Below, in pieces: positions 1 through 7,420 of a stretch of DNA of 9,260 nucleotides (positions within the stretch are counted from its first letter, which is position 1; each line of letters begins with the position of its first letter). The translations under genes were made by a program, and so were the position numbers. The stretch comes from Actinomycetota bacterium (GTDB lineage Bacteria > Actinomycetota > Actinomycetes > Streptosporangiales > Streptosporangiaceae), in the NCBI GenBank assembly GCA_003161205.1, contig PMOU01000200.1, positions 1 to 9,260 of the forward strand, read 5' to 3'. Below the pieces are notes generated by a model. It ran no database searches and was not told the DNA's origin. It saw nothing but the letters and a program-made list of their open reading frames with translations.

Positions 1-427
1 CAGCAGCGCCGCCCGGGCCCGGACCAGGTCCCGGACCGCCTCCTCCGCCTCGGTCGGCACCCGGATCGCCGTCAGCTCCCCGGCCCGGTGCAGCCGGGCC
101 AGACGGCTCGCATCGCGCCTGTCGGTCTTGACCCGGTCCCCGGCCCGGCGCGGGATCAGCGACGGCGCGACCACGTCACAGGCCACCCCCATCGAGGTCA
201 GCAGCCGGTGCAGCTCAAACCCGCACGGCCCCGGCCTCCTAACAAGCCCGCAGCGCCGCCGGGTCGCCCAGCCGGCCGACCAGGTGGCGCACCGAGCCTT
301 CCTCGTTCCAGATCCGGTCGACGACCGGGACTTCGCCACCGGGCATCAAGATGCCCACCACGATCGTGTTCTTCGAGGTGTCCATTCCCAGATGGATCGA
401 CCCCGCCGCAGGTGTCACACTGGACAT
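1..427 (-). pseudogene. IS110-family transposase, broken N-terminal portion
   Basis: This is the N-terminal half of an IS110-type DEDD transposase, read leftward from an ATG at 427; the rest lies outside the window. The first piece (427 to 239) has the RNase H-like opening GMDTSKNTIVVGIL with the first catalytic Asp, and ends in LRAC followed by TAG at 239-241. Reading on in another frame gives [19 protein letters not shown], then [20 protein letters not shown] with the TDRRDA Asp motif, then [20 protein letters not shown] up to base 1. The family normally has a Tyr-Glu-Ala-Gly-Pro-Cys-Gly motif at the break. Here Tyr is a stop (TAG) and an extra G in the next G-run shifts the frame, so there are two lesions beside the catalytic Glu. 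No non-coding element end is visible before the ATG, because flavoprotein coding sequence starts within a few bases. Family assignment is firm; an active enzyme is excluded unless these are sequencing errors. Confidence 0.87.
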
Positions 428-435
428 GACGGCCG

Positions 436-783
436 GTGCGGTCGGAATACCGGCTGCCGGGCGCCGGCATGCCGGTCCCGCCCGCCGACGCGGTGCTGGC
501 GTGCCCGCTGACGTTCAACAGCGTCAACAAGTTCGCCCATGGTCACGCCGACAACTTCGCTATCGGCCTGCTCTGCGAGATGGCCGGTTACGGCGTCCCG
601 GTCGTCGTGGTCCCGCACTGCAAGCCCCAGCTCGCCAGCCATCCGGCGTTTGCCGCGAGCCTGGAAACCGTGCGCGGCATGGGGGTGCGGGTGCTGTTCG
701 ACGCAGATGCGCCGTATGAGCGCAGGCTGCCGCCGTGGAGTGAGGTCGTCGAGGCGCTTCCGGTCCGGGCGGGTACCGCATGA
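436..783 (+). pseudogene. Flavoprotein (PF02441-like), N-terminally truncated
   Basis: This encodes the C-terminal two thirds of an FMN-binding flavoprotein of the phosphopantothenoylcysteine-decarboxylase superfamily, a group common in actinomycetes next to XRE regulators. The visible core is PADAVLACPLTFNSVNKFAHG (residues 16-36), matching the family's TFN-xx-NK...G motif, then NFAIGLLCEMAGYGVPVVVV and HPAFAASLETVRGMGVRVLF. Family members are usually about 180 residues and begin with a strand ending in a VxxGAPPA-like loop; that part is missing. Homology can be read back to the codons for Arg-Pro-Val at 430-438, after which a TGA at 427-429 and the transposase begin. GTG at 436 is the only plausible remaining start and has no clear ribosome site, so the product is probably dead. 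Its stop overlaps the next ATG (ATGA, 780-783), the normal coupled arrangement of such a pair. Confidence 0.78.
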
Positions 784-2342
784 CGGCCGCCGGCCGCGAG
801 GTCGCCGGGCAGCGGATCGCCCGGGCCCGGAGACGGCGCGGCCTGTCTCAGTCAGTGCTGGCCGGGCTGGTCGGCCGGTCAGAGTCGTGGCTGTCGCAGG
901 TGGAGCGGGGCAAGCGCGGCGTCGACAGCCACAGCGTCCTGACCCGGCTGGCGGAGATCCTGCGCGTGGACCCGCAGGACCACATCCACAACCAGATCGC
1001 CCGGATCACCCAGACGTTCCGCGACGGGAAGTGGCTGGCCCTGGACACGGTGAGCGTGCGCGCGGTCCTCGGCGCCGTGCAGGCGATCGCGGCGACAGCA
1101 GTGGAGCGCGAGCTGACACGCGAGTTCAGCGTGGACTGGATCCGGCGCGCGGACGGGCGCGGGAACGAGATTGACGGCGTAACCCAAGAGCAGATGGACG
1201 CGTTTTCCAGGCGGACCGTTCAGGTGCACGAGAAGGAACGCGAGCTCGCGCAGGCATGGGAGCTCAAGCACGGCCGCCTGCCGACGTCGCGTGAGCTGCT
1301 GCACATCGCCAACGACGCCACGCTGCAGTCACGCCAGGGCAAGGACGCGGGACCGGTCGACTGGGACGCGCTGGCCGCTCGGTGGGACGCCACGCTCAGC
1401 GGCGAACTGGCCGCTATCGCCCCGGCGGTGTCGAACGCACGCGGCCCGCAGGCGCAGGCGGGCGAGCACCATGGTGGCCGGTCACCGGGCGGACCACCCA
1501 CGCCCGAGGCCCAGGCGCGGGCGCTGGCCAAGGCCCTCGTCCTGGTCTCGGACAAGCACCCGGCCTGGACCCGGCACGACTTGCTCAAGCAGCTGGCGTT
1601 GGTGCTGCCGCCCGAGACGCGGCATCTGAGGCCGGAGGATGCGCAGGAGATGCTGCTCGGCCTGGCCGAGGAGGCCCTGTCCGGGCGGACCGGGGAGGTG
1701 GTGTGCCTGGTGGCCCCGCAGTGGCCGCCGCTGCCCGCGTCGCTGCGCCGCGAGCTGGATGGCCGCAGCGTATACACCCGGCTCGGCGTCGCGCGGTTCG
1801 CGACTACCGCGCAGCTCTCGATAGAGGACAAGCTGGTCGCCCACGCGCAGGCTCAAGGCGCACCGCGGGTGCCCAGCGAGATAGCGGCGCGTCGGCTGGG
1901 CGCCGCTCCGGCTGCGCTCGAGGCGCAGCTGCGCGGTCCCGCGAACGATGCGCACAAGCATCCCGCGCCGCGCGGGCTGCGTCTGGACCAGGCCGCCGCC
2001 GTCTGGCACGTCCTGACCTCGGCTCGCACCGTCGAGGTGATCAGCGGCCCCGCGGGAACCGGGAAAACCAGGGTCCTCGCCACCGCCGCCCAGATCTGGG
2101 ACGGGCCGGTGCGCCCCGGCCGATCAGGCCACCGAGCAGGCCGCCCGCGCCTACGTCGCCAGCTACCTGGATGGCCGGGACGTCATGCTGATGGCCGCGG
2201 ACTGGGCCCGCTGTCGGGAACTCTCACAACAGATCCGCGGCGACCTGATCCACCTCGGCCTGGTCGACGGCGGCCGGACCATCCGGATCGCCGACGGCGC
2301 CGAGGCCTCCGCCGGGGACCTGATCATCTGCCGTCGCAATGA
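780..2342 (+). pseudogene. XRE helix-turn-helix fused to MobF relaxase-helicase, 5' piece
   Basis: The 520-codon frame is a chimera. Residues 1-63 are an XRE/Cro-type DNA-binding domain: GQRIARARRRRGLSQSVLAG, SESWLSQVERGKRGVDSHSV, LTRLAEILRV. From about residue 64 (VDPQDHIHNQIARIT) the protein is the interior of a MobF relaxase, starting at the HxH metal-binding motif (HIH, residues 68-70), then TREFSVDWIRRADGRGNEID and MDAFSRRTVQVHEKEREL. The relaxase N-terminus, including the nicking Tyr, is absent, as is the C-terminal TPR region that XRE partners of flavoproteins usually have. A RecD/TraI-like helicase domain begins near residue 400, with an intact Walker A, GPAGTGKT, at residues 423-430 (2046-2069). 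After AAQIWDGPV (about 2111) the frame no longer encodes relaxase sequence; the remaining Arg/Pro-rich tail to 2342 is a frameshift product. An HTH-bearing protein could still be made, but DNA nicking is not expected. Confidence 0.85.
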
Positions 2343-2388
2343 CCACCAGGTCGAGGCAGGCGAGCCGGGCCGGGCCCTGGCCAACGGG
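2110..2388 (+). pseudogene. MobF helicase, middle piece in shifted frame
   Basis: Reading the frame that contains 2113-2115 gives APADQATEQAARAYVASYLD, GRDVMLMAADWARCRELSQQ, IRGDLIHLGLVDGGRTIRIA and DGAEASAGDLIICRRNDH, then EAGEPGRALANG. This is the part of an actinobacterial TraA/MobF helicase that follows the ATPase core, in the usual order. Relative to the family, the stretch between Walker A and this point, which carries Walker B and the next helicase motifs, is missing. From my memory of the family that is on the order of 150 codons, so this is a deletion with a frame change and not a single-base error. The piece ends at the G-run 2386-2390, where one extra G moves the reading to the next frame. 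No start codon or ribosome site of its own is evident. Confidence 0.8.
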
Positions 2389-4105
2389 GGACATCCTCCG
2401 GATCGAGGTCATCACCAGCCGCGGCGTCATGGTCCGCCGCCTCCTGGAGCCGGACCGGACCACCGGGCAGCGGCGGTTCACCAGCCAGGTCTTCCACTAC
2501 GCCGGCTGCCAGTCATCCGATCTCGCCTATGCCATCACCGGGCACTCCGCCCAGGGCGCCACCGTGCACACCGGGATCGCGGTGGTCACCGGGAACGAGG
2601 ACCGCCAGTGGCTGTATCCGGCCATGACCCGTGGCACCGACGCCAACCTGGTTTTCGTGGTCACCGCCCCGGGCTGCCCTGCCGACCAGGCATCCGGCGT
2701 CCGGCGCGCCCCCGGACTCGGGCGCTTCCAGCGCATCCGTCGTGATCGCCAGGGATTCCCGGCGGCCCGGCCCGCAGCGGGTCCCGGCGGCCCGGAGCCG
2801 CGCGAGCCGATCGCCGTGCTGGCCGACGTCCTGGGCCGCGACGGCGCCGAGCTGTCGGCGACCCAGACCCGGCACCGCAACCTCGCCAACGCCGACCACC
2901 TGGCCGTCCTGCACGCGATCTGGTCCGCCGAAACCCAGGACGCCCGCCACGACCGCTACCGCGAGCTGGTCACAGCCGCGCTACCGCCTGGCCACCGCGG
3001 AGAGCTATCGCACCAGGCCCGGTGGCTGTTCCGCACCCTGCGCGCGGCCGAACTGGCCGGGCTGGACCCCGCCGAGGTCACCCGCACAGCCATCGCATCC
3101 CGCGACCTGGCCGGCACCCGCGACATCGCCGCCGTCCTGGACGCCCGGATCCGGCCGCGCGTCTACCCGCTGCTCCCCGAGCCGCCAGGCCCCTGGACCA
3201 GCCGCGTTCCCCAGCTGCCCGACCCCACGCGGCAGGCCTACCTGACCGGCATCGCGGTCCAGATGGACGACCGCACCCGGCGACTCGGCCAGCACACCGC
3301 CCAGACCGCACCCGCCTGGGCCACCAATGCCCTGGGCCCCGTGCCCCCCGGCCCGGCCGCCCGCCGCACCTGGGAACACAAGGCCGCCTCGATCGCGGCC
3401 TACCGCGAGATGTACAGCTACGGGCACCCCCGCGACCCGATCGGCCCCGAACCCAGCCGCGAAACCCCGGACCAGCGGGCCGCCTGGCACGAGGCCTTCC
3501 TCGCCCTCGGCCCCGTCGACGCCGACCAGGGCGCGATCCGCGCCGCCGCCGAGGCTGTGGCCGCCCGCAAGGCCGGCGATCAAGCCCGCGCCGGACGCCA
3601 GGAGACCCTGGCCGCCAGCTACCAGGCGATGCGCGACCACTACCAGCACCAAGAGCAGGCCTTCGCCCAGACGATGGCCGACCGGCAGCAATGGGAGCAC
3701 GCCACCGCCGGTTCCCGCGGCTTGGCCATCGCTGCCGACGCCGAACTACGCCGCCGCCGCCCAGACCGGAATATCGATCCGCTGCGCTCCGCCGAGCCCT
3801 CACCGGCCAGCGGCACCGAACGCGAACAGGTGCACTTGGTCTCAGACGAGAAGCTCATCGAGACGGCGGCCCGGATTCGTGACCTGGCCGCGCAGCACAA
3901 GGCCCTCCTCGCCAAGATCGCGGAACGTCAGGAACTGAGGGTGCCCAGGGACGATCCCGGCTGGGGTGATATCGGCGAGGCCTACAGCTCCTGGAATCCC
4001 AGATGGGATGCCATCCTCCAGCCACCCAAACCGGCAATCACGCCCTCGGCCACGATCCTCCAGCTCGCCGCCGACCACGACGCGGAACCCGAAGCCGCAG
4101 ACTGA
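2339..4105 (+). pseudogene. MobF relaxase-helicase, C-terminal piece
   Basis: This long open frame carries the C-terminal part of the same relaxase-helicase. True homology starts after the G-run at 2386-2390 (GDILRIEVITSRGVMVRRLL). It includes the UvrD_C_2-like helicase motifs DLAYAITGHSAQGATVHTGI and YPAMTRGTDANLVFV, then a long Ala/Arg/Glu-rich accessory region, including HQARWLFRTLRAAELAGLDP and EHKAASIAAYREMYSYGHP, typical of the actinobacterial TraA-like C-terminus. The stop is TGA at 4103-4105. The apparent ATG at 2339 overlaps the stop of the preceding frame (ATGA), but the first ~17 codons do not look like relaxase, so this start is an accident of the frameshift. The C-terminal region is long and free of stops, suggesting that inactivation was recent. 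A free C-terminal fragment has no known function. Confidence 0.83.
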
Positions 4106-4229
4106 CCGGCCGCAGCTCACGGATTTCAAAGAGCATCGGTTACTCACTGTCCACCAGAGTCTTTACCTGGGCTTCACTGGCTACGTTCACCGGGTCGCCC
4201 ATGAATCATCCCGGGTATATCCGTGTGGT

Positions 4230-4805
4230 CTATGCCGCGGCGTCCGGGTCATCTTCTGGCCAGAGCTGGACACTCCGGCTGGCGGCGTCGAGGATCAGTT
4301 GTCCGTCGATGCCGGTCCGCGTTTGGCCGATTCCGTACACCGGCCACTCGCAGATGAACTCCAGCGGCCCGGCCGGGGGCAGCGGCCATACCCACCACCG
4401 CAAGAGCTGGGAGTGCGAGGTGCCGCCGCCACCACGTGACTGCAGGATCGGCCCGGTGGGTTCAGAGTCACCGTGTGATCTTCCACTGATGGCTGTGCGG
4501 CCGTCGGAGAACTGCACGCTGATCGGGAAGTCCTCCGGCTCCCTGAGCCTGCGCCTGCGCATCTCCGGCGTAGGGTCTTGATCGAGGCCGGGAGTGCCCG
4601 GCCGGATGCGGCGGGCCAGGAAGAATTCGAATCCCCTGGCGTAGGCCGCTATTCCTATGATTGCTACCGCGGCTTGGTCGGACCGGTCAAAGTGAAGGGT
4701 ATCGATCGGCACGATGCCAGGAAGCTCCGCCTCCGGTGCGTACCACGGGTGATGCACCCGGCGCGGCACCGGTTCGGAGGCTGGTGACTTGCGGAAGAAG
4801 GGCAT
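4230..4805 (-). CDS. Conserved actinobacterial hypothetical protein
   Basis: The frame encodes about 191 residues from ATG at 4805 to TAG at 4230-4232. I do not know a function. The sequence begins MPFFRKSP, is Pro/Arg-rich early (VHHPWYAPEAELPGIVPIDT), then has a compact hydrophobic stretch (AAVAIIGIAAYARGFEFFLA) that reads more like buried strands than a membrane helix. Further on are ISVQFSDGRTAISG, a glycine cluster SRGGGGTSHS, and WVWPLPPAGPLEFICEWPVY, ending in DAASRSVQLWPEDDPD. This combination resembles a hypothetical-protein family I recall from actinomycetes, with no assigned domain. A GTG at 4916 would add 37 residues, but the ATG at 4805 has a plausible AAGG 8 bases upstream and gives the family-like beginning. 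The gene converges on the relaxase remnant and is transcribed away from the toxin-antitoxin pair. The coding call is better supported than any role. Confidence 0.66.
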   Translation of the reverse strand: MPFFRKSPASEPVPRRVHHPWYAPEAELPGIVPIDTLHFDRSDQAAVAIIGIAAYARGFEFFLARRIRPGTPGLDQDPTPEMRRRRLREPEDFPISVQFSDGRTAISGRSHGDSEPTGPILQSRGGGGTSHSQLLRWWVWPLPPAGPLEFICEWPVYGIGQTRTGIDGQLILDAASRSVQLWPEDDPDAAA

Positions 4806-5277
4806 GGCACCAGCCTTGACCCGTGTTCCCTTCGGTGCAACCGGACCGGTGATCAGTGCAGGAATTATGAAGTCTTCTAACCCGTAGGACTGGGCGTACT
4901 GTCCAGAGTTGTCCACCGTTGGCTGTCCGCTGGGCGGATGTTCCAGAGCCGTCTGTGCATGTCAGGTCTGGTCGGGCGGCCTGGCAGCAGTGTCGGCAAC
5001 GGTGACGTCTCCCAGGGAAGCGTCATCTTCAAGCTGGTACTGCATAGGCCCCATCTCTGGAACCTAGAAACCAGGCCCGTGTCGGTTATCGATCGTACAG
5101 CCGGCGCGTGTTAGAATCCAAAAATTATTCGAACACATGGTTGATGTTAGGGGGCAACGAGGACGTGAACCGTTGGTCGCCAACTCGCGCGGCCATCCGT
5201 GCGGGTACGCGTAACATTGCTTCTCATCCGTTCCGGCCGCCAAGCGTGCGTCACCGACGTCGCACGACAGGAGTCTC
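4806..5277. other. Intergenic region between hypothetical gene and darT
   Basis: No convincing gene lies here. A minus-strand frame of 30 codons (5054 to 4962, starting ATGGGGCCTATGCAG, with residues MQYQLEDDASLGDVTVADTA) looks peptide-like, but has no good ribosome site and I would not call it a gene. The right half turns A/T-rich. A TAGAAT hexamer at 5112-5117 could be a -10 element for the toxin-antitoxin genes, with a poor -35 match (TCGATC, 5089-5094) at a 17-base spacing, which would leave a leader of roughly 155 bases. I see no clear terminator or operator palindrome. Confidence 0.4.
5269..5273 (+). promoter_or_regulatory. Ribosome binding site of darT
   Basis: AGGAG stands 4 bases before the ATG at 5278. 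The spacing is short for a Shine-Dalgarno site but acceptable. It supports this start, which places the conserved HFIT motif at residues 10-13 as expected for DarT proteins. There is no other Met before that motif. Confidence 0.5.
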
Positions 5278-5868
5278 ATGGATCGAGATGAGGTCAAGGA
5301 ATTTCATTTCATCACGCCGATCTCTAACTTGGGCTCGATCCTGATGCACGGGATCTTGAGCCATGATCGCGCGGCGCAACTTGAGCATCTTTCGGTCGCC
5401 CTGGAAACTGTTCAAGATAGGCGCCACGTCAAGCCAGTGCCTGGCGGGTTGAGTCTGCACAGCTATGCGAATCTCTATTTCGATGCGCGTAATCCAATGA
5501 TGTCCCGCCTGCGAGATCGTGCCGATCTGGTCGTGGTGCGAGTTTCTCCGGCCGTTCTTGATATACCTGACGCGGTCGTGAGTGACGGTAATGCAGCGGC
5601 GGCAGGTACGCGGTTTTATCCGTCCCCCGAAGGACTGCGTCATCTCGATTCAGGGCTAGTCTTCGCGCATTATTGGACTGACCCTGACTACTGGCAGATG
5701 AAGGAAAAAAAGCGTGTCCGATGTGCTGAAATCCTAGTGCCGAATCTGATACCATCGACTTATATCAATGGCTGTTACGTCGACACAGAGGAGAAGAGCA
5801 GAGAGTGTCTAGGATTGTTTGAGGACTTGCCCACGGCAGATGTTCGCAGGGAGATCTACTTCAAATGA
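5278..5868 (+). CDS. darT: DarT-family DNA ADP-ribosyltransferase toxin (DUF4433)
   Basis: This 196-residue protein is a DarT-type toxin. Characterised members transfer ADP-ribose from NAD+ to bases of single-stranded DNA in the cytoplasm, blocking replication, and are used as toxin-antitoxin and anti-phage modules. Visible hallmarks are EFHFITPISNLGSILMHGIL near the N-terminus (His10 at the NAD-binding position), LSLHSYANLYFDARNPMMSR at residues 58-77 (the family's substrate-loop and Arg region), RFYPSPEGL near 112-120, and RVRCAEILVP with Glu151 at the position of the catalytic glutamate. The length is normal or slightly short, and I see no missing key residue, so it is probably active. Whether it targets thymidine (DarT2-like) or another base cannot be read from sequence alone. 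Its TGA overlaps the downstream ATG by four bases, coupling it to its antitoxin. Base composition is clearly more A/T-rich than the left and right neighbours, consistent with acquisition. Confidence 0.92.
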   Translation: MDRDEVKEFHFITPISNLGSILMHGILSHDRAAQLEHLSVALETVQDRRHVKPVPGGLSLHSYANLYFDARNPMMSRLRDRADLVVVRVSPAVLDIPDAVVSDGNAAAAGTRFYPSPEGLRHLDSGLVFAHYWTDPDYWQMKEKKRVRCAEILVPNLIPSTYINGCYVDTEEKSRECLGLFEDLPTADVRREIYFK

Positions 5869-7010
5869 GTAACGTGCGGATACTTGAAGGTGACCTACTA
5901 AAGTCGAACATGCACGCCCTGGTCAATACAGTTAATACTGTCGGCATCATGGGTAAGGGCGTAGCGCTAGCGTTCAAGAAGCGATATCCCGAGATGTACC
6001 AAGACTATGTGAAACGCTGCGACCGGAGTGAGGTTCGTCTAGGGGAACCCTACGTTTACCGTGCCGATGATCATGTGGTCGTCAACTTCCCGACTAAGCA
6101 GCACTGGCGTTCGGTCAGCCGTCTAACCGACATAGAGGCTGGCCTGGACTATCTCGAACGTCACTACAAGGAATGGCAGATCAAGTCACTAGCGGTACCG
6201 CCTCTCGGCTGTGGCAACGGTCAGCTTGAATGGCGCGTGGTCGGTCCCATCCTGCTTCGCCATCTCAAGCGCCTAGAAATCCCGGTCGAGCTATATGCGC
6301 CCCACGGGAGCACGCTCCTAGGAGAAATTCAGCTAGATCTGCTCGATCAAATCGATCCTCAGAAGGAGCACCAGCAGTGGCGGCTAGAACCATGGCTCGT
6401 AGCGATCGCCGAGACAGTTAATCGATTGGAATCTCTGCGTTACCACTGGCCCGTCGGCCGCATAATGCTCCAGAAGATCGTGTATTTCGCAACAGTATCC
6501 GGACTGCCGACTGGCCTGGAATTCCAACGAGCTAGCTATGGTCCGTTCGCATCTGATCTTAAAGCTGCGGTTGGTCGCATGCAGAACAACGGAATTCTGA
6601 CAGAGCAGCCTCGTGGCAAAATGATTGAGATACGTACCGGTCCAGCTTTGGATGACGCGCGCGTAAGTTACCAAGACCAGCTCGAAAAGTGGGGCGATCT
6701 GATTGATCGACTCGTCGATTTGGCGGCTCGATTTGATACGAAGGACGCCGAGATAGCTGCATCGGTCCACTATGCTGCTCAGGATCTTCACAAGCAGTTG
6801 GACCGCAGGCCAACCGTTGCTGAGGTCGTCGATTACGTTGATGACTGGAAGCGTCGGCGTAGTCCAAGGCTAGAGCGCAATGACATCCTTCGAGCCGTTG
6901 TAAACCTCGGTACACGGGGTTGGCTGCAAGTCGATCCCGACAGTACGACTGAGCAGGCAGTAGATGACATTGTAAGTGGCTGTGCATTAACTTCCCTTAG
7001 CATGAGTTGA
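5865..7010 (+). CDS. darG: DarG-type macrodomain antitoxin with C-terminal SocA/Panacea-like region
   Basis: This 381-residue protein is the cognate antitoxin. Residues 1 to about 155 are a DarG macrodomain, which in studied members hydrolyses ADP-ribose from DNA bases. Hallmarks are VNTVNTVGIMGKGVALAFKK (residues 20-39, Asn21 and Asn24), NFPTKQHWRSVS (74-85, Lys78 at the position of the reported catalytic Lys of DarG) and VPPLGCGNGQLEW (111-123). Residues ~170-381 are a second module with IMLQKIVYFATVSGLPTGLE, then FQRASYGPFASDLKAAVGRM and NGILTEQPRGKM. This resembles the SocA/Panacea (DUF4065-like) antitoxin fold and may bind the toxin directly, as described for DarG C-terminal regions; that part is inference. 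The start overlaps the darT stop as ATGA, with AGGGAG 11 bases upstream. The last residues are ordinary and the stop is at 7008-7010. The reading frame is intact. Confidence 0.93.
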   Translation: MSNVRILEGDLLKSNMHALVNTVNTVGIMGKGVALAFKKRYPEMYQDYVKRCDRSEVRLGEPYVYRADDHVVVNFPTKQHWRSVSRLTDIEAGLDYLERHYKEWQIKSLAVPPLGCGNGQLEWRVVGPILLRHLKRLEIPVELYAPHGSTLLGEIQLDLLDQIDPQKEHQQWRLEPWLVAIAETVNRLESLRYHWPVGRIMLQKIVYFATVSGLPTGLEFQRASYGPFASDLKAAVGRMQNNGILTEQPRGKMIEIRTGPALDDARVSYQDQLEKWGDLIDRLVDLAARFDTKDAEIAASVHYAAQDLHKQLDRRPTVAEVVDYVDDWKRRRSPRLERNDILRAVVNLGTRGWLQVDPDSTTEQAVDDIVSGCALTSLSMS

Positions 7011-7092
7011 GCGCTCTCCAACGCCGTCGCCGCAGGTCCCTGGCAGCTCCGCCCAACTGTTCGGCCGCCTTCTTCCTCAAATGCGCTAAATC

Positions 7093-7125
7093 CCGGGTGA
7101 GTGGTGCCGGGTGAGTGGTGCCGGG
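7093..7125 (+). repeat. 14-base tandem repeat, two copies plus five bases
   Basis: The unit CCGGGTGAGTGGTG occurs at 7093-7106 and again at 7107-7120, followed by CCGGG. The copies are identical. It lies 83 bases after the darG stop. It may be a protein-binding site or simple slippage; I cannot decide. Confidence 0.75.
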
Positions 7126-7420
7126 CGCAGCGAAGCCGCCTTGATCTAAAAGCTGCACAATCCGGCACTCGGTCCACTATGGGCCGGACGGACCCGACAG
7201 CAACGCTGCCGAGCGGAACGGTCCCGCGTCACTGCGGTTCTGGAGGTGCCAGCCAGAGGGCCTGGAGATCAGCCAGTCAAGAGCCAAGTAGCTACGATTC
7301 ATACTCTGACCTGCTGTTTCTTCGCTACCGATCATAGGAAAATCGGTCGCTTCCGGCTGCGGCGATGATGTGCATGGCAAACCCGAGCGTCACGAGTCCC
7401 GTCGCGGAGCCCAGAAAGAC

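Noticed and set aside
198..530. Longer minus-strand frame through the IS110 and flavoprotein region
   Set aside because: It is a shadow frame; family motifs are in the frames ending at 239 and continuing to base 1.
4806..4916. GTG start at 4916 for the hypothetical gene
   Set aside because: ATG at 4805 has a better ribosome site, and the extra 37 residues lack the composition of the rest.
4962..5054. A 30-codon minus-strand frame beginning Met-Gly-Pro-Met-Gln-Tyr
   Set aside because: Acidic, peptide-like composition but no good ribosome site, no recognised relatives from memory, and short enough to be chance.
5108..5344. Plus-strand frame overlapping the darT start
   Set aside because: It overlaps darT in another frame, has an Arg/Ser-rich tail and no ribosome site.
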